This document shows positions 23,626-29,067 of a stretch of DNA of 29,067 nucleotides, piece by piece. The notes beneath the pieces were generated by a model. The model ran no database searches. It had not been told where the DNA came from and saw nothing but the letters and a program-made list of their open reading frames with translations. The number at the start of each line of letters is the position of its first letter. The first letter of the stretch is position 1. The stretch is from an uncultured Lachnospiraceae bacterium. Lineage in GTDB: Bacteria; Bacillota; Clostridia; Lachnospirales; Lachnospiraceae. Where the stretch lies: the NCBI GenBank assembly GCA_910588295.1, contig CAJUQO010000044.1, forward strand, positions 1 to 29,067. Direction: 5' to 3'. The translations under genes were made by a program, and so were the position numbers.

Positions 23626-24828
23626 CTACTCCCCCTTCACTTTCAGATACATTGCGGCAAGCTCCTCTTTATCCATCAGCACCGGTACCGGATAGAGGGG
23701 ATTGGCTTCTCTGTCCGCATGGGCGGCCAGACGGGGGATGTCCTCCTCACGGATCTCCGGGATATGCTCCGGAATATCCATGCGGCAGTTCACCTCCTTC
23801 ACCCATCGGCGGAATACCTCCGCCGCCTCGTGATCCGGCAACGCCTCGTCCACCATACCGGATATTCTGGCCAGGGCGGCCAGCTTTCCGTCAACCGCCT
23901 CCCCGTAATAGTCGAGAAAATAGGGCAGGATCACGGCGTTGGCCAGACCGTGGGGCACGCCGTAAAGGCCTCCCAGGGAATGGGCCACGGCGTGGACGTA
24001 GCCCACATAGGAAATCGAAAATGCTTCTCCGGCCAGAAACGCGGCATACAGCATCCGTTTCCTCGCCGGTACGTTTGCGCCGTCCCTCCAGGCAGTCTCA
24101 ATATTCTGATAAATCCAGGTCACGGCCTTTTCGGCATAGCGGCGCGTCTTTTTCGTGGTCGTGCCGCCGATATACGCTTCCACCGCATGGGTCAGGGCAT
24201 CCATGCCCGTGGTGGATGTCAGGTAGGGCGGCAGGCCTAGCGTAACCTTCGCGTTCAGCACCGCATAGCGGGGAATCAGCACAAAATCATTGATCGGATA
24301 TTTATGATGGTTGTCCGAATCCGTGATCACGGCCGCCAGCGTAGTCTCGCTGCCCGTGCCCGCCGTGGTGGGCACGGCAAAGAGCAGGGGCAGACGGCGA
24401 TGCACCTTCAAAAGCCCCCGCATCTTCTGTACGCTCTGCCTGGGCTTTGCAATCCGCGCACCCACCACCTTGGCGCAATCGATACTTGACCCGCCTCCGA
24501 AACCGATCACGGCCTGACAGCCCCTTTCCGCATACAGCGCCCGGGCCTCCTCGATATTATGGATTGTAGGATTCGCTACGGTGCCGTCATAGACAAAGCA
24601 GCCGATCTGCCGTTCGGCCAGCTTTTCCTCCAACTCTGCCGTCAGGCCCGCACCGCGGATCCCGGAGTCCGTGACCAGGAGTACCCGCCGGATCCGGCGC
24701 CGCTCACAGATCTTTGCCACCTCATCCATCGTGCGCAGCATCTTCGGCTCCCTGTAGGGCAGAAAGGGCAATGCGGCGCGCATCACCAGCTGAAAGGTTC
24801 TGCAATACAAGCTTTTCCGTTTTTTCAT
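23626..24828 (-). CDS. Iron-containing alcohol dehydrogenase
   Basis: This 400-residue group III alcohol dehydrogenase has the NAD(P) motif GFGGGSSIDCAKVVGA, the contact PTTAGTGSE, and the metal ligands of the family in MDALTHAVEAYIG, HAVAHSLGG and YGVPHGLANAVILPY. It should interconvert alcohols and aldehydes. The N-terminus is about 20 residues longer than classic members (MKKRKSLYCRTFQLVMRAAL), with a hydrophobic patch. The ATG at 24828 has GGGAG upstream at good spacing; an ATG six codons earlier is possible but less well placed. The aldehyde dehydrogenase gene follows after 3 bp and a MarR gene precedes it by 59 bp, which marks a regulated redox operon. Confidence 0.92.
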   Translation of the reverse strand: MKKRKSLYCRTFQLVMRAALPFLPYREPKMLRTMDEVAKICERRRIRRVLLVTDSGIRGAGLTAELEEKLAERQIGCFVYDGTVANPTIHNIEEARALYAERGCQAVIGFGGGSSIDCAKVVGARIAKPRQSVQKMRGLLKVHRRLPLLFAVPTTAGTGSETTLAAVITDSDNHHKYPINDFVLIPRYAVLNAKVTLGLPPYLTSTTGMDALTHAVEAYIGGTTTKKTRRYAEKAVTWIYQNIETAWRDGANVPARKRMLYAAFLAGEAFSISYVGYVHAVAHSLGGLYGVPHGLANAVILPYFLDYYGEAVDGKLAALARISGMVDEALPDHEAAEVFRRWVKEVNCRMDIPEHIPEIREEDIPRLAAHADREANPLYPVPVLMDKEELAAMYLKVKGE

Positions 24829-24887
24829 AATTTTCTCCCGTTTCATAAAAATATGTAGCTGTAAGGATGCCGAACATTCGTAAAACA

Positions 24888-25313
24888 TTATATCCGCTTA
24901 TATGCCAGCCGGGCGATACGGCCGGACAGACGGACAAGCTGGGCCGCGTCCTCCTCGCCCAGCGCTTCCATCATCCTGTCAAAATCATCCAAAATCTCCT
25001 GCCGGGCATTTTCCACCCGCTCTACGCCTGCCGCTGTGACAGACACCACCTTTTTCCTGGCGTCCGCAGGATCCGGCTGACGCCGTACCTCCCCTTTGGC
25101 CTCCAGATTCCGCAGCGCCTTGGCTACATGCGCGGTGCTGGTGCCGGTGATGCGTGAGAGTTCTTTCGGAGAAAGACAGTTGTTATAATAGGATAGAAAT
25201 GCCAGGATCAGCAGCTCACCGCCGCTGAAACGTTCTATTTTTTTCTGGCTGGGACGCATACACAGGGCAATCATATTCCACATGTATGCTTCCGCATATT
25301 CTCGCGCTTTCAT
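24888..25313 (-). CDS. MarR-family transcriptional regulator
   Basis: This 141-residue winged-helix regulator has a DNA-binding core at about 33-100: LSPKELSRITGTSTAHVAKALRNLEAKGEV is the recognition helix region and RRQPDPADARKKVVSVTAAG the wing, a classic MarR pattern. The flanking helices form the dimer. The ATG at 25313 is fixed by a stop codon directly upstream in frame; AGGT lies upstream. It heads the operon with the alcohol and aldehyde dehydrogenases and is likely to regulate it and itself in response to an aldehyde, phenolic or oxidative cue (inference from family). Confidence 0.92.
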   Translation of the reverse strand: MKAREYAEAYMWNMIALCMRPSQKKIERFSGGELLILAFLSYYNNCLSPKELSRITGTSTAHVAKALRNLEAKGEVRRQPDPADARKKVVSVTAAGVERVENARQEILDDFDRMMEALGEEDAAQLVRLSGRIARLAYKRI

Positions 25314-25383
25314 TCACCACACGACCTCCCCTTTGTCCGGCTGCCGAAAACGGCATGGCAAATACTGCCGCCTGACCGTTAGT

Positions 25384-25412
25384 ATTATACGCAGACGGCA
25401 GAGAAAAATCAA
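25384..25412 (-). promoter_or_regulatory. Promoter of the marR-ADH-ALDH operon
   Basis: On the minus strand TTGATT (25412-25407), a 17-bp spacer and a perfect TATAAT (25389-25384) lie about 70 bp before the marR start. Words CGGCA/TGCCG on both sides could form an operator, but I cannot fix one. Confidence 0.75.
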
Positions 25413-25440
25413 CCCAGCGTTCCGCATTTTTGCGGCTGCG

Positions 25441-25471
25441 GTAACAGTTCAGCTGCTGGCTAAACTGTTAC
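25441..25471 (-). repeat. 31-bp palindromic repeat, copy 1
   Basis: Arms GTAACAGTT (25441-25449) and AACTGTTAC (25463-25471), with an inner AGC/GCT pair and a 5-nt loop, form a near-perfect hairpin. It starts 15 bp past the stop of the acyltransferase gene. Copy 2 at 26404-26434 has the same length, the same end bases and a compensated base change in both arms. No T-run follows. Confidence 0.7.
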
Positions 25472-25485
25472 GGTCTGCGCCCCGG

Positions 25486-26295
25486 TCAAAACGCAAAAAA
25501 CACGCTGCCGCATACCAGCGCCCCGTAAACTATAGGCTGATGGAGCAAATATATGACCAGCGAATGTCTGCCCATAAACGCAAACAAGGGCAGAGGCCTC
25601 TGGGCAGGCAGACGCAGTTTTCCCTTTCGGCTCAGGAACCGGCAGAGAAAATACCCCGTCAAAAACAAAAAGAACCAGGGCAGCAGGGAGAAATAGTCCG
25701 TGGAATAGAAATCCGCCGTGGGAAATCCCAGATAAGTGGTGCACAGATCGGCATACAGCCAGCCCGGAAGATGAAACAGAGGGATATCCAAAAAGCCCAG
25801 CCAGCCCCCATTAACCCCTTTGAAAAGTGCAAACAAAAGAAAGGCAATCATCAGCCCGATGGCGGGGTGAATCCGATCCAACACCTTTCGCAAGGGCACA
25901 AGCAGCAGCATGCAGGAGCCTATGAGGGTCAGCACACCAAGCACCACCCGCTCCGCAGGCATAAAGGCAAGCGTGACTGCTGTAACCAACAGCCCCGCCC
26001 CAAATATCGTCAACCCGTTTTTCGCAGCCCGCAGAGAACGGACGGCATCTTTGCTGGCCGCCTCACCGGACCGCGCCAGGCCCTGGCAGAAACCGGACAG
26101 CAGAATAAACGTCCAGCAGATGCTCTGCTGCCAGAGATAGGCGCCAAAGGAACCAAACCAGTCCCAGGGAACGCCGAATATATAAACCAAATCCCAGACG
26201 GCATGATACAGGATCATGCTGGTCAGGGTTATCCCGCGCAAGTTATCTAAAAAGGGATAGCGCGGGGATGCCGCCATCTGAATTTCCGCTGCCAT
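25486..26295 (-). CDS. HGSNAT/DUF1624-like membrane acyltransferase
   Basis: This 269-residue membrane protein has about seven to eight hydrophobic segments. It begins with the family signature YPFLDNLRGITLTSMILYHAVWDL, carrying the conserved Asp/Arg and the His that is thought to take part in acetyl transfer, and ends with PLPLFAFMGRHSLVIYLLHQP (GRHSL, LxHQP). This is the heparan-alpha-glucosaminide N-acetyltransferase catalytic-domain family (PF07786), related to OafA-type acyltransferases. Such proteins move acetyl groups across the membrane onto sugars; the acceptor is unknown. The ATG at 26295 has AAAGGA upstream. It is a single-gene unit with its own promoter (26346-26374), bracketed by the two related palindromes. 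Confidence 0.88.
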   Translation of the reverse strand: MAAEIQMAASPRYPFLDNLRGITLTSMILYHAVWDLVYIFGVPWDWFGSFGAYLWQQSICWTFILLSGFCQGLARSGEAASKDAVRSLRAAKNGLTIFGAGLLVTAVTLAFMPAERVVLGVLTLIGSCMLLLVPLRKVLDRIHPAIGLMIAFLLFALFKGVNGGWLGFLDIPLFHLPGWLYADLCTTYLGFPTADFYSTDYFSLLPWFFLFLTGYFLCRFLSRKGKLRLPAQRPLPLFAFMGRHSLVIYLLHQPIVYGALVCGSVFFAF

Positions 26296-26345
26296 AGCCG
26301 TTTCCTTTCCCCATACATCCGGTACAAGTTTTCGGGTATGCTCTT

Positions 26346-26374
26346 ACCATATCACCGAATCGGCACCATGGCAA
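26346..26374 (-). promoter_or_regulatory. Promoter of the acyltransferase gene
   Basis: On the minus strand TTGCCA (26374-26369), a 17-bp spacer and TATGGT (26351-26346) give a plausible sigma-A promoter about 50 bp before the start codon. Confidence 0.55.
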
Positions 26375-26403
26375 TCCGCAATACGGGAATTTGAAAATTT
26401 TAT

Positions 26404-26434
26404 GTAACCGTTCCGTCGGAGGCTGAACGGTTAC
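26404..26434 (-). repeat. 31-bp palindromic repeat, copy 2
   Basis: Arms GTAACCGTTC (26404-26413) and GAACGGTTAC (26425-26434) form a perfect 10-bp stem with an 11-nt loop. It lies 28 bp past the stop of the yesN-like gene. Compared with copy 1, the A/T pair in the sixth stem position is C/G here on both arms, and GTAACxGTTyAGCC is shared on the minus strand. Confidence 0.7.
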
Positions 26435-26462
26435 AGTTTTATGGCGCTGCCGGAGTCGGCTG

Positions 26463-27221
26463 TTATTCGTCTTGATCCAGACTGTTTTTATACTCTCTCG
26501 GCGTATAACCCGTAATATTCTTAAACACCTTGCTGAAATACAGTGGATCTTGGTATCCCACGGACCCGGCCACTTCGCTGATCCGCATAAACCGTTTTTT
26601 CTGTAAATGCTCCTTTGCTTTCAAAATACGCAGTTCCGTCAGATATTGATTATACGTATAATTTAAACAGTTTTTGAAAATCCGGCTCAGATAGGGCTGT
26701 GTAATGCCAAACCGGGAGCAAACCATCACAATACTGTTGTCCTCACTGATATTTGCATCAAGGTATTTACATATCCGCTCAACCAGAACCCGTTCCGAGG
26801 CGGCATACTCCGACTCGTCTTTCACCGGCAGCCTCGGCCCCTTTTTCTCTAATACGGACTCGATCCTGCCAAACAATTCGATCATTTTTTCCGCCTCAAT
26901 CGGTTTCTGCAGATAATCCATAGCCCCGTAAGCAAACGCATTCCGCACATACTTAAAATCGGTATACCCGCTGATCGCAATGCATACGCACCCTTTATCA
27001 TCGTGCTCAGAAATATAACGGATCAGCTCCACCCCGGTCTGAGCCGGCATCCGTATGTCCGTGAGAACCACATCCGGCTTAAATTCTTTATAAAACTCCA
27101 TGGCCGTAGCCACGCTAAACTTTTCCCCAATTACCTCAAATTTCTCCAAATATTTTTTGATAATTTTTTTTTCCATGGCCAGCGCCACCGGTTCATCATC
27201 GACTAACAGAACTGTATACAT
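26463..27221 (-). CDS. YesN-type response regulator with AraC DNA-binding domain
   Basis: This 252-residue regulator has a receiver domain (about 1-122: acidic pair Asp8/Asp9, phospho-acceptor Asp55 in VVLTDIRMPAQTG, Ser84, Lys106 in LQKPIEA) and a C-terminal AraC double helix-turn-helix (about 150-248: MVCSRFGITQPYLSRIFKNCLNYTYNQYLTELRI and EVAGSVGYQDPLYFSKVFKNITGYTPREYK). It overlaps the kinase gene by 26 bp, so the two are translationally linked. Family members usually control carbohydrate transport and hydrolase genes next door; those would lie beyond the window edge. The ATG at 27221 has GAGG six bases upstream. Confidence 0.94.
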   Translation of the reverse strand: MYTVLLVDDEPVALAMEKKIIKKYLEKFEVIGEKFSVATAMEFYKEFKPDVVLTDIRMPAQTGVELIRYISEHDDKGCVCIAISGYTDFKYVRNAFAYGAMDYLQKPIEAEKMIELFGRIESVLEKKGPRLPVKDESEYAASERVLVERICKYLDANISEDNSIVMVCSRFGITQPYLSRIFKNCLNYTYNQYLTELRILKAKEHLQKKRFMRISEVAGSVGYQDPLYFSKVFKNITGYTPREYKNSLDQDE

Positions 27222-28986
27222 TTTCTTCCTCTCCCACCCGGATCAGCAATACAACGCTCGTCCCATGAGCCTCATTTTTTCCTATCAGCCGGTAGGAAAA
27301 CCGATCCGCAAACAACAGCCTCAACCTGGTGAGCGTACCCACCAGCCCCATGCCGCCAAACTTAACCCTCTGACAGAGCTCGTCAAATTCATCCCACTCG
27401 GTATAAGAAAGATATTGCGCCTCAATCTCCTGTATCTTCTCCTGCTCCATACCGCTGCCGTTATCACTTACCACAATGGACAGTTCTGCGCCGGACATAC
27501 GGAGTTCCACCCGGACGACAACTTCCTCTGTCTCCAGCAGGCTGTATTTGATGGCATTTTCCACCAAAGGCTGAAGCGTCAGACGGGGTACCAGATATTC
27601 CAGCGCCTCCTCGTCGTATACAAGCGAATAAATAAGCCTCTGGCGGTATCTGTTTTTCATGATCGACAGATACGCCTCCAGATGAACCAACTCCTCCTCA
27701 AGGTATACGCTGGTGGAATCATACTTAGAAGAATAGCGCAGTATATCTGACAGATCAAAACAGGCTTTGACCGCCTCCTCATTCTGCCCCTCGTCGCACA
27801 GATAGGCGATCGCCCCCAGAGTATTGTACAGGAAATGGGGGTTCATTTCGCGTTGGAGGATACTGAACAGGGTACTGGACTGGATATCTTTCATCAGGCT
27901 GGCCTGCCGATGATGCTCCTTCAATCTGGCCAGCATATCTTTGTATGTCTCCACCAGCACATCCGTCTCATAATTTTTCGCCCCGATGACGATCTTTTCT
28001 CCGCCGTCGTCCAGACTGGTATTCTGCATATACCGCACCAGCTTATCCAGCGGCGACAGCTCATATCTCAACAAAAGCAGCAAAATTACTATGCCCACCA
28101 GAAAAAACAGGCAGATCACCCAGAAACTGTCCCACATGATCTTTCTCACCGCCACTGTGACGTATCTACTGTCGATGACAGAAATAAGGCGGCAGTTAAA
28201 ATAATTCGATAACCCGGTAGCCACATAGTACTGCCCAATTTCCTGAAAGCGCTCATATTTGTTCGCAACAGCGGCAAGATCCCGGGCCGTCATATCCTCA
28301 TCGGCAAAATCCGTGAGCAGGATTTCATTTTTATCTCCCCAAACGATAATATCTCCCACCGCCGTCGTGCCGATATAATTATCTATAAACGTCTCAAAAT
28401 ATAAAGACTTCATGTCCACTTCCAGAAAGCCCAGAATCCCCTCCGCCGTATAGATCGGACGAATGACAGAGACCACCGTCAGGGCGCTGTTACTCCAGAA
28501 ATCCTCCTCCGGAGGAATAAACAATCTGGTATAAGACTCTGCAAGATCGTACCGCGCCGTATAGCCTCGGACACGCCCGCTGACATCCGACTCCGTAATA
28601 TCCGTCAGGCCCGTCACACAGTAACGGCCCTCGCTGTCATAAACCGCCAGCCGCCGGAACGCCGTGTTATTGCGCAGCTCTGCCAGTAAAAATTTTTTCA
28701 GAGCTTCCCTGTTTTCCCCGTTCGGCCTGTTCTGGTACTGTTTCCAGGCATGTAAAAAATGTGTGTCATTGATCAACTCAATTAACACATAATCCATCCC
28801 ATGAAGCCAGGTGTCCATCTGCGTAACCCCCGAACCGTTGATCTGCTCTAACGTACTCCTTGTCTCATGAAAAATCCGTATTCTGTTTGTCCGATACAAA
28901 AACAGTTCGATACAGATCAGGCATAACACGACAATAAACATATAGCCTACTGTGAGTTTGCTCCGCATCGTCATCTTCTTTTTCAT
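27196..28986 (-). CDS. YesM-type sensor histidine kinase
   Basis: This 596-residue membrane kinase has a first membrane segment (about 11-31), a large extracytoplasmic double-Cache-like sensor domain (about 32-285), a second membrane segment (about 287-306), HAMP (about 308-360) and a His_kinase domain with phospho-accepting His384 in LQREMNPHFLYNTLGAI. The ATPase domain follows with PLVENAIKYSLL and SDNGSGM. Kinases of this family sense extracellular sugars or related cues, often with a solute-binding protein. The ATG at 28986 has AGGTG about nine bases upstream; a GTG four codons earlier is possible. An insertion EAQYLSYTEWDEFDELCQRV before the G2 box (FGGMGLVGT) makes the lid longer than usual. 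Confidence 0.94.
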   Translation of the reverse strand: MKKKMTMRSKLTVGYMFIVVLCLICIELFLYRTNRIRIFHETRSTLEQINGSGVTQMDTWLHGMDYVLIELINDTHFLHAWKQYQNRPNGENREALKKFLLAELRNNTAFRRLAVYDSEGRYCVTGLTDITESDVSGRVRGYTARYDLAESYTRLFIPPEEDFWSNSALTVVSVIRPIYTAEGILGFLEVDMKSLYFETFIDNYIGTTAVGDIIVWGDKNEILLTDFADEDMTARDLAAVANKYERFQEIGQYYVATGLSNYFNCRLISVIDSRYVTVAVRKIMWDSFWVICLFFLVGIVILLLLLRYELSPLDKLVRYMQNTSLDDGGEKIVIGAKNYETDVLVETYKDMLARLKEHHRQASLMKDIQSSTLFSILQREMNPHFLYNTLGAIAYLCDEGQNEEAVKACFDLSDILRYSSKYDSTSVYLEEELVHLEAYLSIMKNRYRQRLIYSLVYDEEALEYLVPRLTLQPLVENAIKYSLLETEEVVVRVELRMSGAELSIVVSDNGSGMEQEKIQEIEAQYLSYTEWDEFDELCQRVKFGGMGLVGTLTRLRLLFADRFSYRLIGKNEAHGTSVVLLIRVGEEENVYSSVSR

Positions 28987-29001
28987 ATATTTGTGCACCT
29001 G

Positions 29002-29026
29002 TTTACATAATTTACACCACTTTACA
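29002..29026 (-). promoter_or_regulatory. Three phased TGTAAA direct repeats upstream of the YesM-type kinase
   Basis: TTTACA occurs at 29002-29007, 29011-29016 and 29021-29026 on the plus strand (TGTAAA on the minus strand), spaced 9 and 10 bp, about one helical turn. They lie 16-40 bp upstream of the kinase start. This is the form expected of an operator for an AraC-type or other multimeric regulator. A weak promoter (TTCATA, 17 bp, TAAATT) overlaps them. Confidence 0.4.
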
Positions 29027-29067
29027 ACTTTTATGAATATAGCCCTCTTTGCTGAACCATCTGTTTC

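Noticed and set aside
25282..26250. 322-codon plus-strand frame opposite the acyltransferase
   Set aside because: The product is low in hydrophobic residues, very rich in Gln, Arg and Pro, and matches nothing; the minus strand has a clear membrane enzyme.
1..29067. CRISPR arrays, rRNA and tRNA genes
   Set aside because: No regularly spaced repeats and no rRNA- or tRNA-like sequences were seen on either strand.

Overview
The window looks like a chromosomal segment of an anaerobic Clostridia member, most likely Lachnospiraceae. The grounds are moderately GC-rich DNA with strong AGGAGG ribosome sites and TTGACA/TATAAT promoters, a very large fused 2-hydroxyacyl-CoA dehydratase activase, a T-box leader on aspS, a YesM/YesN two-component pair, a PF06541 membrane protein, and relics of a TnpV-like gene and of an AAA-ATPase_like/DUF1703 gene. 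This placement is inferred from gene content. No rRNA, tRNA or CRISPR array was seen.

Layout. 1-380: decayed DNA with a TnpV-like fragment and the terminator of the next gene. 381-3259 (minus): an AraC/GyrI regulator, yajC, and tgt with a GC-rich, attenuator-like leader. 3303-7771 (plus): a strong promoter, a structured leader of about 160 nt, and a 1416-residue activase/dehydratase-like iron-sulfur protein. 7778-13758 (minus): a tightly packed operon comEA - response regulator - histidine kinase - GerMN lipoprotein - comEC, so a two-component system and a lipoprotein sit between two DNA-uptake genes. 13801-14235: a YdcZ-type DMT permease. 14503-18176 (minus): aspS - nucleoside hydrolase - ECF S component, behind a T-box whose specifier reads as an Asn codon. 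18181-19304: a degraded patch holding a chimeric pseudogene (phosphoesterase tail joined to a GyrI-like tail) and an ATPase relic that keeps an intact-looking promoter. 19368-19970 (plus): a HAD hydrolase. 20045-21361 (minus): a PF06541 membrane protein with a TTG start. 21544-25412 (minus): MarR - iron alcohol dehydrogenase - aldehyde dehydrogenase - YugP-type zinc peptidase. 25486-26374 (minus): a DUF1624/HGSNAT-like membrane acyltransferase, bracketed by two related 31-bp palindromes. 26463-28986 (minus): a YesN-type response regulator and a YesM-type kinase, preceded by three phased TGTAAA repeats.

How the genes fit together. ComEA and ComEC are the DNA receptor and the channel of the uptake machinery. 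Co-transcription with a WalRK/PhoPR-like system suggests envelope-linked control of this operon. The T-box on aspS, together with a His in the position typical of non-discriminating AspRS, suggests that the enzyme also charges tRNA-Asn for later amidation. Nucleoside hydrolase plus ECF S component suggests nucleoside salvage. The MarR-ADH-ALDH operon would handle aldehydes and alcohols. The strongest candidates for something undescribed are the structured leader and the hairpin-bridged ribosome site of the giant activase gene, the attenuator-like tgt leader, the Asn-specifier T-box of aspS, and the covarying palindromes.
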